A DNA stretch of 6,653 bases from an uncultured Prevotella sp. (GTDB taxonomy: Bacteria; Bacteroidota; Bacteroidia; Bacteroidales; Bacteroidaceae): NCBI GenBank assembly GCA_937880835.1, contig CALGRN010000209.1, positions 1-6,653 of the forward strand, in the 5' to 3' direction. Positions 1 to 6,419 of the stretch are shown one piece after another. Position 1 is the first letter of the stretch, and each line of letters starts with the position of its first letter. Under the pieces are notes generated by a model, which was not told the DNA's origin, did no database searches, and worked only from the letters and a program-made list of their open reading frames with translations. Made by a program: the position numbers and the translations under genes.

Positions 1-45
1 TATAACAAGGAAGCAAAAATAAAAAAAGATATGTAGGCGGGCAGG

Positions 46-213
46 ATGTGCAAATATAGCAGAAAGCTGATGAAGGTGTATGAAGCGGAGTTTGATTGGA
101 TGCATGCATGCGGCGAATGGTATGATGATAGAAAAACGCTGTTGCAGAAGCTGAATTTCAAAAGCTATTGTTTTGCATTGCAAAAGGATAACTTTCAGCG
201 TGTAAAAGGATAG
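46..213 (+). CDS. Small hypothetical ORF (55 aa), possibly a gene remnant
   Basis: An ATG at 46 opens a 55-codon frame that ends at TAG 211-213. The product is hydrophilic and mixed-charge (it starts MCKYSRKLMK and ends DNFQRVKG), with two tryptophans and no membrane segment or motif I recognise. An in-frame stop at 34-36 lies just upstream, so the frame cannot extend left. Its last 18 or so codons run through the left arm and spacer of the 156-244 inverted repeat, so the C-terminus is repeat-derived. No Bacteroidetes-type promoter is visible before it. It could be a real small protein, the decayed end of an older gene, or a chance frame; the first half has protein-like codon content, but the repeat overlap argues for a remnant. 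No function is proposed. Confidence 0.22.
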   Translation: MCKYSRKLMKVYEAEFDWMHACGEWYDDRKTLLQKLNFKSYCFALQKDNFQRVKG

Positions 214-244
214 CTTTTAGGATGCAAAACAATAGCTTTTGAAA
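156..244. repeat. 23-bp perfect inverted repeat with 43-bp spacer
   Basis: Arms 156-178 (TTTCAAAAGCTATTG then TTTTGCAT) and 222-244 are exact reverse complements over 23 bp, separated by 179-221. A smaller palindrome is nested in the left arm: TTTTGC 171-176 and GCAAAA 180-185 around a 3-base loop. The spacer holds a direct repeat AAAAGGATA (182-190 and 204-212). The left arm can therefore form a short local hairpin or the long stem, but not both. There is no run of T directly after the long stem, so it is not a standard terminator. It resembles the dispersed AT-rich intergenic palindromes of Prevotella-like genomes, or a small non-autonomous element; there is no transposase here and no target-site duplication that I can identify. 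Confidence 0.85.
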
Positions 245-255
245 AACCGGTTTGC

Positions 256-321
256 AAAAGTGTATTACCAAACTCAAAAAAGTGTATTACCAATCTCGCA
301 AAAGTGTATTACGAAACAACA
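256..321. repeat. Three 22-bp tandem direct repeats (iteron-like)
   Basis: The 13-mer AAAAGTGTATTAC occurs at 256-268, 278-290 and 300-312, an exact 22-base period. Units one and two (256-277 and 278-299) agree over nearly their full length, sharing AAAAGTGTATTACCAA and a following CTC. Unit three (300-321) diverges after its 13-mer. The array starts 11 bases after the inverted repeat and shares the word TTGCAAAAG (252-260) with that repeat's centre (178-186). A 22-bp period is about two helical turns, which would put the copies on one DNA face, as in iterons or multi-site operators. There are no spacers, so it is not CRISPR. The binding protein, if any, is unknown. Confidence 0.9.
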
Positions 322-361
322 GGCTTTGGAATGTCTTTTATAAGTTGTTGATAATCAATAT

Positions 362-387
362 CATACATAATGCGTTTTTTATGTATG
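362..387. repeat. 9-bp hairpin in the thioesterase upstream region
   Basis: CATACATAA (362-370) and TTATGTATG (379-387) are perfect reverse complements around an 8-base loop that contains a T run. The stem is AT-rich and weak, with no downstream T tract, so I do not call it a terminator. It may be a protein site or simple AT-rich structure. Confidence 0.5.
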
Positions 388-442
388 GAAAATGTGCCGA
401 TTTTTATATATAGATAAAGGAAAACGGATTGTTTTTGAAAGT

Positions 443-460
443 CTGTTTGTGCACGAACAG
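443..460. promoter_or_regulatory. 18-bp near-perfect palindrome, candidate operator
   Basis: CTGTTTGTGCACGAACAG is symmetric about 451/452 with one mismatched pair (448/455). It lies about 50 bases upstream of the -33 box of the thioesterase promoter. Directly after it, GTCTGAC occurs twice at a 13-base interval (460-466 and 473-479). This geometry suits a dimeric transcription factor site in an activator position. No specific regulator can be named from sequence, and there is no regulator gene in the window. Confidence 0.35.
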
Positions 461-511
461 TCTGACAGTTATGTCTGACCGACGGCATAAGGATTTAAAA
501 ATTGCGAATAG

Positions 512-543
512 TTTGTATATCAGACAAAATATTCCTACCTTTG
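512..543 (+). promoter_or_regulatory. Bacteroidetes-type promoter for the acyl-ACP thioesterase
   Basis: A -33 box TTTG (512-515) is followed after 20 bases by TACCTTTG (536-543), an exact match to the -7 consensus TAnnTTTG used by the primary sigma factor of Bacteroidetes. Transcription would begin a few bases downstream, giving a short AT-rich leader of about 20 bases before ATG 569. Confidence 0.8.
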
Positions 544-568
544 TTCGGAATGTATCAGAATAAATAAT

Positions 569-1339
569 ATGGAAATGTTAAGCAAGGTTGGACGATACGA
601 GTTCTTGGCAGAGCCGTTTCATTGTGATTTCTCTCATAGTCTGTTCATGGGTCATCTGGGCAATCATCTGCTTAATGCTGCCGACTTTCATTCTAACGAC
701 AGAGGTTACGGAATGAGCTATCTGAACCCTAATCGCAAGACTTGGGTGCTTTCAAGGTTGGCAATAGAGATGAAGGAAATGCCCATGTCTTACGACAGGT
801 TTGCAGTTGAAACATGGGTGGACAACGTGATGAAGTTCTTCACAAGCAGAAACTTTGCCATAAGCGGAAGCAATGGCAAGGTGTATGGATATGGAAAAAG
901 CGTGTGGGCAATGATTGATACAGACAGCCGCCAGCCTGTTGACATACTGCAAGTGCGTGACGGTCTGATAAAGGAATATGTGGAAACGGACAAGAATTGT
1001 CCGATAGAGAAAAGCTCACGCGTTAAGATAAGCGATGCCGCACAACTGACAAAGACCATCGATACCAATTACAGCGATGTGGATGTGAACGGACACATAA
1101 ACAGCATAAAATACATAGAGCACGTTCTCGACACGTTTGATATAGAGTGGCACAAACAATATCGCACAAAGAGATTTGAGATAGCTTATGTTGCCGAGAG
1201 CTATTGCGGAGACAGGCTTAACTTCTATCGCGAAGAGATTGCACCATTAGACTATTGCATCAGGATTACGAAAACAGGGCAGGAAAGCGAAAAAGAAACG
1301 GAAGTTTGCAGAAGCAAAGTGCAGTTTTCCATTCGCTGA
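569..1339 (+). CDS. Acyl-ACP thioesterase (double hotdog fold)
   Basis: This 256-residue protein has the length and two-part layout of bacterial acyl-ACP thioesterases (Pfam PF01643), cytosolic enzymes that hydrolyse acyl-ACP to free fatty acid and ACP. The first hotdog covers roughly residues 5-135 and the second 155-256. The second carries D172, N174 and H176 in DVNGHIN, matching the DxNxH catalytic motif of plant FatA/FatB. E210 in YVAESYCGD sits where the plant enzymes have a functional glutamate (my alignment by eye). There is no signal peptide. ATG 569 is preferred because it lies about 25 bases after a strong promoter; a second in-frame ATG at 575 is the only close alternative, and no Shine-Dalgarno is expected in this phylum. 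The gene stands alone, convergent with the next operon. The chain-length preference cannot be read from sequence. Confidence 0.9.
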   Translation: MEMLSKVGRYEFLAEPFHCDFSHSLFMGHLGNHLLNAADFHSNDRGYGMSYLNPNRKTWVLSRLAIEMKEMPMSYDRFAVETWVDNVMKFFTSRNFAISGSNGKVYGYGKSVWAMIDTDSRQPVDILQVRDGLIKEYVETDKNCPIEKSSRVKISDAAQLTKTIDTNYSDVDVNGHINSIKYIEHVLDTFDIEWHKQYRTKRFEIAYVAESYCGDRLNFYREEIAPLDYCIRITKTGQESEKETEVCRSKVQFSIR

Positions 1340-1340
1340 C

Positions 1341-1352
1341 ATGTTATAACAT
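1341..1352. repeat. 12-bp perfect palindrome after the thioesterase stop
   Basis: ATGTTATAACAT is perfectly self-complementary with no loop and starts two bases after the TGA of the thioesterase gene. It overlaps a second small inverted pair, CATAC 1350-1354 and GTATG 1358-1362. It may help end transcription in the gap or be incidental. Confidence 0.4.
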
Positions 1353-1374
1353 ACCCTGTATGAACATGATAATC

Positions 1375-1394
1375 CGTATCTGAACATACGTTTT
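1375..1394 (+). terminator. Weak intrinsic terminator candidate in the convergent gap
   Basis: CGTAT (1375-1379) pairs with ATACG (1386-1390) around a 6-base loop and is followed by TTTT (1391-1394). The stem is only 5 bp and AT-rich, so it is a weak signal. Its place between the convergent thioesterase and CPBP genes is where a terminator is expected. Confidence 0.35.
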
Positions 1395-1402
1395 AATGAA
1401 AC

Positions 1403-2206
1403 TTACGCTCTTTTCATCTTTCTGTGAAGCTGAAACAATGCCGGCACGAGGATGTGGAAAGAGAATACCACTGCGAGGAAAACGTTTCGCTGACTGCCCC
1501 CGAACAAGTCAACGAGATGCAAGTCGGATGCATTTGGATACAGATTATAAATAACGTAAGCCACAGTATTATTCACAAAGTGCAGCAATATGCCGGGTAT
1601 TATACTGCCGGTGCGATAGAACATCCAACCGATAAGCAAGCCCAAAAGGAACGCGTGGGGCATCTGTGCAGGGTTGAAGTGTATCAGAGAGAACATAACG
1701 GCAGATATGGTGATGGCTGTCCAATGGCTTTTAGTCCATCCCAACAATGCTCTCAGTATCGCACCACGAAACACTACTTCTTCTACAACGGGTGCAAATA
1801 CACCTATCAACAAGTATCCGAAAGGTTGAGACATAAGCGAATTGAATGTGCTTTCAAGAATATCGGGCATCTCTGGTATTTGTTCCTGCATCCATACGGA
1901 AGGAATTATCGTTCCTATGGCAGCCAATACACACCAGAAGAACACTCCGTAGGGGCGGGTAGCCATATAGTTGCGTGACACGACAGCCCATTTCCTGCGC
2001 AGGAATATCACAAGTGTGACAATGCTTGACAAACCGCTCGCCGCAACAAGCATGTTGACATCGGGAGCTATTTTGCCGCTTTCAAACAGTCTTGCGAACT
2101 CTGTCAGGCTTACACCGGATGCCAAATACCATACAATCCATACTGCATAGGATACGAAATACTGTATGCAGATAAACACAAACAAATATAACAGTGCTTT
2201 TTTCAT
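1403..2206 (-). CDS. CPBP-family intramembrane glutamic protease (ABI/CAAX-like)
   Basis: This is a 267-residue polytopic membrane protein. Hydrophobic segments lie near residues 4-29, 52-69, 86-104, 129-149, 163-178, 184-213 and 243-260. The family's conserved motifs are all present: EExxxR at 142-147 (E142, E143, R147), FxxxH at 172-176 (H176) and HxxxN at 209-213 (H209, N213). These residues form the active site in the Rce1-related CPBP family, whose members cleave near prenylated CAAX termini in eukaryotes, process or resist peptides in some bacteria, or have no known substrate. It is the last gene of the minus-strand operon, its ATG overlapping the ribF stop codon by 4 bp, so it is probably translated by coupling. 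The active site looks intact. No bacteriocin precursor is visible nearby, so bacteriocin immunity is possible but unsupported. Confidence 0.88.
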   Translation of the reverse strand: MKKALLYLFVFICIQYFVSYAVWIVWYLASGVSLTEFARLFESGKIAPDVNMLVAASGLSSIVTLVIFLRRKWAVVSRNYMATRPYGVFFWCVLAAIGTIIPSVWMQEQIPEMPDILESTFNSLMSQPFGYLLIGVFAPVVEEVVFRGAILRALLGWTKSHWTAITISAVMFSLIHFNPAQMPHAFLLGLLIGWMFYRTGSIIPGILLHFVNNTVAYVIYNLYPNASDLHLVDLFGGSQRNVFLAVVFSFHILVPALFQLHRKMKRA

Positions 2207-3147
2207 TCTTCTATTTCTTTCTTAAATTGTTCCTGAGCCATAGTTTCGTCTATTCTCAACTGCTCTGCAAGTTTCTTCATCGACGGGAATTTCTGCTCTT
2301 CACGCAGTCTGTGAATGAATGAAACGCGAATTGTCTTGCCGTATAAATCGTCATCGAAATTCATTATATAGGTTTCAAGCGAAACCTTTTCGCCGTTGAA
2401 AGTGGGTCTTGTTCCGATGTTCATCATGGCATGTTTCATCTCAACAGAGCCTTCCAAGCGTGCCTTTACGGCATATACGCCCGGCGCAGGGATAAGTTGC
2501 CCGAACTCGGAATTGTCGAGATTGGCAGTAGGAAATCCCATTTTGCGTCCCTGCTGAAACCCTTTCACCACCTTTCCGTATATTGTATAAGGATAGTCAA
2601 GGCACATATTAGCCATTTCTATCTCGCCTTTCGATATGTATGAGCGTATCACCGACGAGCTTACATTAAGCCCGTTGAGCACGAAAGCATTGTTCTTGAT
2701 TACTTCTATGCCCAGTTCTCTGCCGTAACGCACATAATCATCGAAGCTCTCCGAACGGTTATGACCGAATCGGTTGTCGTATCCTATCACGAGTTTTCTT
2801 ACATTCAACTTATCACGGAGTATCTTTTCCATGAACTCTCGTGCCGATAATGCAGCCGTTTCTTTATCGAAATGCAGCATCGCACAATTATCAATGTCGG
2901 TGTGAGAAAGCAAAAGCAGCTTCGATTCGGTTGTTGAAAGGAGCTGAGGGATATAATCGCTATGCAACACTTGACGCGGATGACGGTCGAAAGTGATTAC
3001 CATCGATTCCATACCGGCATCTTTTGCCACTTCCACAACATGCTTTATAAGGAACTTATGTCCTTTATGCACACCGTCGAAGAAGCCTATCGTTGCCACT
3101 TGCGGTGCTAATTTGTGATGTTCCTCGTTTATTATTATAGTTTTCAT
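2203..3147 (-). CDS. ribF: Bifunctional riboflavin kinase / FMN adenylyltransferase
   Basis: RibF phosphorylates riboflavin to FMN and adenylates FMN to FAD in the cytoplasm. At 314 residues it has the usual bacterial length. The N-terminal nucleotidyltransferase domain (about 15-180) shows GFFDGVHKGH at 21-30 (HxGH-type nucleotide site), TFDRHP at 52-57, GYDNRFGHN at 122-130 and the SSSVIR motif at 163-168. The C-terminal riboflavin kinase domain (about 185-310) shows GRKMGFPTAN at 200-209, PGVYAV at 222-227, NIGTRPTF at 243-250 and ETYI at 258-261, where E258 fits the catalytic glutamate. ATG 3147 lies 4 bases after the HAD stop codon, and the TGA overlaps the CPBP start as ATGA. No FMN riboswitch is visible, as expected for an internal operon gene. 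Both activities appear intact. Confidence 0.97.
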   Translation of the reverse strand: MKTIIINEEHHKLAPQVATIGFFDGVHKGHKFLIKHVVEVAKDAGMESMVITFDRHPRQVLHSDYIPQLLSTTESKLLLLSHTDIDNCAMLHFDKETAALSAREFMEKILRDKLNVRKLVIGYDNRFGHNRSESFDDYVRYGRELGIEVIKNNAFVLNGLNVSSSVIRSYISKGEIEMANMCLDYPYTIYGKVVKGFQQGRKMGFPTANLDNSEFGQLIPAPGVYAVKARLEGSVEMKHAMMNIGTRPTFNGEKVSLETYIMNFDDDLYGKTIRVSFIHRLREEQKFPSMKKLAEQLRIDETMAQEQFKKEIEE

Positions 3148-3151
3148 GCGT

Positions 3152-3763
3152 TTATATTTTGGTCAGCCAGTCATATCCCGATGTCTCGTTAATAGTATTG
3201 ATACCGAGCTTGCGGGCTGCTTCGCAGTTGGCTTTCGAGTCGTCTATGAACAGTGTTTCTTCTGCTTTTATGCCTGTTTGTTGCAAAACCTGAATGAAAA
3301 TCTCATCGGAAGGTTTTATAAGATGCATCTCGTAAGACAGAAATATCTGCTCGAAATAGTCGTCGGCACGCCATTCTTTATATGGCAGAAGATGCTCTTC
3401 GCACAGCGTCCAGTGCATAACATTGGTGTTGCTCAACAGAAACAAACGGTATTTATCACGCAATTCGAGCAGCTTTATCTTCTTTCTTTCAGGAATATCG
3501 GTTAGCAATTGATTCCATGCCCATATAATGTCAGCGTCCGATGCGTTGCAAGAAGCGATGCGTCTTGCTTCGTCACAGAACTCTTCCTGCGTTATATTGC
3601 CCGTTTCTGTGTCATAAAACAAGTCCTCAGTGCGATGTTCGTTGATATAGAAAACAATGTCGTTTGCTCCTATTTTGCGGAAAGCATCGATGCATCTCTT
3701 TTCGTCCAATCCTACAATAACACCGCCGAGATCGAATATTATGTTCTTTATCTTTCTGTTCAT
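3152..3763 (-). CDS. HAD-superfamily phosphatase, subfamily IA (YihX-like)
   Basis: A 203-residue soluble HAD hydrolase. Motif I is DLGGV at 11-15, with D11 the predicted phosphoacyl nucleophile. Motif II is S111 in LLSNTN, motif III is K150 in IKPSDE, and motif IV is D174-D175 in FIDDS. A helical cap fits residues 16-90. The second motif I aspartate, the usual acid/base, is replaced by G13; DxGxV forms of this kind occur in YihX (an alpha-glucose-1-phosphate phosphatase) and in the N-terminal phosphatase domain of epoxide hydrolase 2, so activity is still plausible. The start overlaps the ATPase stop by 4 bp (ATGA), and ribF begins 4 bases after its TAA. The substrate is unknown. Adjacency to ribF makes a flavin-pathway phosphate a reasonable hypothesis, not a conclusion. 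It is unlikely to be a dehalogenase. Confidence 0.9.
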   Translation of the reverse strand: MNRKIKNIIFDLGGVIVGLDEKRCIDAFRKIGANDIVFYINEHRTEDLFYDTETGNITQEEFCDEARRIASCNASDADIIWAWNQLLTDIPERKKIKLLELRDKYRLFLLSNTNVMHWTLCEEHLLPYKEWRADDYFEQIFLSYEMHLIKPSDEIFIQVLQQTGIKAEETLFIDDSKANCEAARKLGINTINETSGYDWLTKI

Positions 3764-6396
3764 CGATTATTCCTGATACGCATTATTGCCCGCCATGCCT
3801 CGCCGAACCACAGCACTACCGATGTGGAAGCTATGATAATGCCCCATTCAACAAGCGAAAGCGGCTCGACGCGGAACATCTTTCCGCCGAAAGTAACTAT
3901 CATCCATTGTCCTGCGACAATGAAAACAAGCACAAACAAAAGTGCCTTGTCCGACATGATATTATGCAAAGCAGAATGTTCAGAGCCTAATGTCTTTGCG
4001 TTTAATAAGTTCCAGAACTGCAACATTACAAAGGTTGTGAAGAACAATGTCTGTTCATGCAGCTTCACGCCGTTATCGCAATTATACTCACAATGAATTA
4101 AGAAAGCGAACATAAGAGCAAAGAAAGCGAGTCCGCAGAATATTATTCCGCGTGCCATACCTTTGTTTATAATGAAGTCTGTCTGCTTTCTCGGCTTCTC
4201 TTTCATAACTTCTCGCGACGGAGGGAGCGATGCAAGCGCCATCGCAGCAAAGGTGTCCATGATCAGATTTACCCAAAGTATCTGCGTAACTGTAAGCGGT
4301 ATCTGCGTGCCTAATATCGAACCGCCGAGCACGAGGAGCAATGCCGTAAGGTTTACTACAAGCTGGAAGAACAAGAAACGTTGGATGTTGCGATACAAAG
4401 AGCGTCCCCACATGACGGCACGAGCTATCGAACCGAACGAATCATCTATCAAAGTCATGTCTGAAGCCTCTTTTGCTACACTCGTTCCTGAACCCAATGA
4501 CAGTCCGACATGTGCATAATTGAGTGCCGGGGCATCATTAGTTCCGTCGCCTGTTACAGCCACAACTTCACCATGTTTCTGCAATAACTCAACCAAACGT
4601 TGCTTGTCCGATGGGCGCGCACGAGACATAACACGCAACAGAACCACACGTTCATACGCTTCATCGTCGCTCAATGCCGCGAAATCAGGTCCTGTTATGT
4701 GCCACAGTTCTTTATCTGTCGCGTTTTCTTTTTGTTCATTATCTTCCCAGATACCTATCTGCCTGCCAATCTCTATTGCAGTAGCCGAAGTGTCGCCGGT
4801 TACTATTTTCACTCCGATACCTGCGTCTCGGCATTCCTTTACAGCATCAGGTACATCGTCACGTATAGGGTCTGATATGGCAGCAACGGCGTGAAGAGTG
4901 AGCGATGAGGGCTGTTCGAGATTTATCGTTGCATTCTCGTCAAATTCTCTGAATGCGAAAGCGAGTGTGCGCATTGCTTTCTGCTGATAGCCGAGAAGTT
5001 TTGTTTCAACGTTTTTCCGTTCATCTTCCGCGATGTCGCACATATTCATTATTATCTCCGGCGCACCTTTCGCAAAGAGATATTTACGTCCGTTTACAAC
5101 CGCAGTTGTAGCCATATACTTGCGTTCTGTTGAGAAAGGAAGTTGTTGTTCTGTTGCAATCGACTCGCGTATTGCCTTGTAATCCGTTCCTTTGTCACGC
5201 ATCCAAAGCAGCAAAGCGGCTTCCGTCGGGTTTCCTATTCCTCCTTCTTCGCTCAATTCTGCCGTCGTATTGAGCGATATTGCGTTCATCAGAAGTGCTT
5301 TTGAAGCATCTTCGCCGTCGAAACTGTCGTCATACCTATCTAACGAAGCAACTGTCATGCGGTTTTGCGTGAGCGTTCCTGTCTTGTCGGTGCATATCAC
5401 CGTCACTGCTCCCATTGTCTCGCAGGCATGCAGTTTGCGCACAAGATTATTGCTTTTAAGCATGCGTCGCATATTCAAAGCAAGCGAAAGAGTCACTGCC
5501 ATAGGCAATCCTTCCGGCACAGCCATTACAATCAGCGTCACCGACATCATGAAATAGCCCAGCACTATCTCTGCCATTTTCATGTATTCGGCAGTGTGCC
5601 ATATCGGATTAGTTATTATGTCGTGAGAAAGGAATATTACGAATGCGGATATTGCCACGCTGAATCCGATCTTGCTTATCAGCTTTGCGAGCTTGTCGAG
5701 CTGCATGTTGAGCGGTGTTTTCGTAGCAGTCATTTCAGAAGACTTGCGCGCCACCTTTCCTATTTCCGTATTGTCGCCTGTCGTTATCACTCTTGCCATG
5801 CCTCTTCCGTTCATCACCATCGTAGAGCGCAGCACCATATTTACGGGATATGTGGCTTCATTGTCCTCGTTGTTTTGTTCTGCAAACTTGTTGGCAATAG
5901 GCTCTCCGGTAAGCGAAGACTCATCAACCTGCAAGTCGGTGGATTGCAGCAATGTTCCGTCGGCAGGTATCTCATCGCCCACTTCTATAAGCATGATGTC
6001 GCCTACCACAACTTCCCGTCTCGGAATTTCAACCACTTTGCCCGCGCGTTTCACCTTTACAGCCTGCTCTTCGCCAAGTGCATTGAGCACGTTGAATTTC
6101 TTTGCGGCGTCACGTTCAAAATAAAAACCGATTGTTGTTGCAAAAAATATTGCGAGAAAAATGCCTATTGTTTCCATAAACTCATTCTCCACGAATGCGA
6201 GCGCGAGCGATATGGCAGCTGCAACGAGCAGAATTTGAATTATGGGATCACGGTATTTTTCGAGATAAAGTTTCCATAGAGGTGTACGTTTGGGAGGAGT
6301 AAGCACATTCTCTCCATACTTGTTGCGGCTCTCAACCACTTCGGCATAAGACAAACCGTTAAGGTTTGTTTTGTCTTTTGTCTGTTCTGTCAGCAT
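3760..6396 (-). CDS. Calcium-translocating P-type ATPase, PMCA type (P2B)
   Basis: An 878-residue P-type ATPase predicted to export Ca2+ across the inner membrane using ATP. In order: cation-ATPase N-terminal region (about 10-45), M1-M2 (about 51-94), actuator domain with TGEP at 163-166, M3-M4 (about 240-293) with PEGLP at 294-298, phosphorylation motif DKTGT at 337-341 (D337), nucleotide-binding KGAPE at 443-447, DPIR at 509-512, TGD at 533-535, hinge TGDGTNDAPAL at 615-625, and M5-M10 (about 670-866). M6 reads WVNLIMDT at 708-715, the PMCA signature. E295, N710 and D714 supply the Ca site that corresponds to SERCA site II. The SERCA site I residues are replaced (N682 for E771, M713 for T799), so one Ca2+ per cycle is predicted. 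It lacks the calmodulin-binding tail of animal PMCA. First gene of a four-gene operon, it starts about 25 bases after a good promoter. Confidence 0.95.
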   Translation of the reverse strand: MLTEQTKDKTNLNGLSYAEVVESRNKYGENVLTPPKRTPLWKLYLEKYRDPIIQILLVAAAISLALAFVENEFMETIGIFLAIFFATTIGFYFERDAAKKFNVLNALGEEQAVKVKRAGKVVEIPRREVVVGDIMLIEVGDEIPADGTLLQSTDLQVDESSLTGEPIANKFAEQNNEDNEATYPVNMVLRSTMVMNGRGMARVITTGDNTEIGKVARKSSEMTATKTPLNMQLDKLAKLISKIGFSVAISAFVIFLSHDIITNPIWHTAEYMKMAEIVLGYFMMSVTLIVMAVPEGLPMAVTLSLALNMRRMLKSNNLVRKLHACETMGAVTVICTDKTGTLTQNRMTVASLDRYDDSFDGEDASKALLMNAISLNTTAELSEEGGIGNPTEAALLLWMRDKGTDYKAIRESIATEQQLPFSTERKYMATTAVVNGRKYLFAKGAPEIIMNMCDIAEDERKNVETKLLGYQQKAMRTLAFAFREFDENATINLEQPSSLTLHAVAAISDPIRDDVPDAVKECRDAGIGVKIVTGDTSATAIEIGRQIGIWEDNEQKENATDKELWHITGPDFAALSDDEAYERVVLLRVMSRARPSDKQRLVELLQKHGEVVAVTGDGTNDAPALNYAHVGLSLGSGTSVAKEASDMTLIDDSFGSIARAVMWGRSLYRNIQRFLFFQLVVNLTALLLVLGGSILGTQIPLTVTQILWVNLIMDTFAAMALASLPPSREVMKEKPRKQTDFIINKGMARGIIFCGLAFFALMFAFLIHCEYNCDNGVKLHEQTLFFTTFVMLQFWNLLNAKTLGSEHSALHNIMSDKALLFVLVFIVAGQWMIVTFGGKMFRVEPLSLVEWGIIIASTSVVLWFGEAWRAIMRIRNNR

Positions 6397-6419
6397 CCTA
6401 TGTAAAAAAAATTAGAGTG

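Noticed and set aside
256..321. CRISPR array
   Set aside because: The 22-bp units are contiguous with no unique spacers, there are only three copies, and there is no cas gene.
156..321. Complete insertion sequence
   Set aside because: The inverted arms are only 43 bases apart, with no transposase frame and no identifiable target duplication.
1..568. tRNA, rRNA or riboswitch in the left intergenic region
   Set aside because: I saw no cloverleaf, no conserved T-loop sequence and no recognisable riboswitch core; the structure is explained by the listed repeats.
1424..1978. 184-codon plus-strand open frame
   Set aside because: It lies wholly inside the CPBP gene on the other strand, is unusually rich in Tyr, His, Cys and Gln, and matches no family, while the opposite frame has all the CPBP motifs.
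2183..2190. Minus-strand TATATTTG as a promoter for the CPBP gene
   Set aside because: It matches TAnnTTTG but lies downstream of the CPBP start codon, so it cannot drive full-length expression.
3152..3763. Haloacid dehalogenase activity
   Set aside because: The sequence has phosphatase-type HAD motifs with no specific dehalogenase features; the superfamily name is not evidence of dehalogenation.
3509..4096. 195-codon plus-strand open frame crossing the HAD/ATPase junction
   Set aside because: Two well-supported minus-strand genes cover it, and its translation shows no domain or motif.
5365..6279. 304-codon plus-strand open frame
   Set aside because: It is antisense to the ATPase gene, its translation is dominated by His, Tyr, Cys and Arg, and the ATPase frame has full motif support there.
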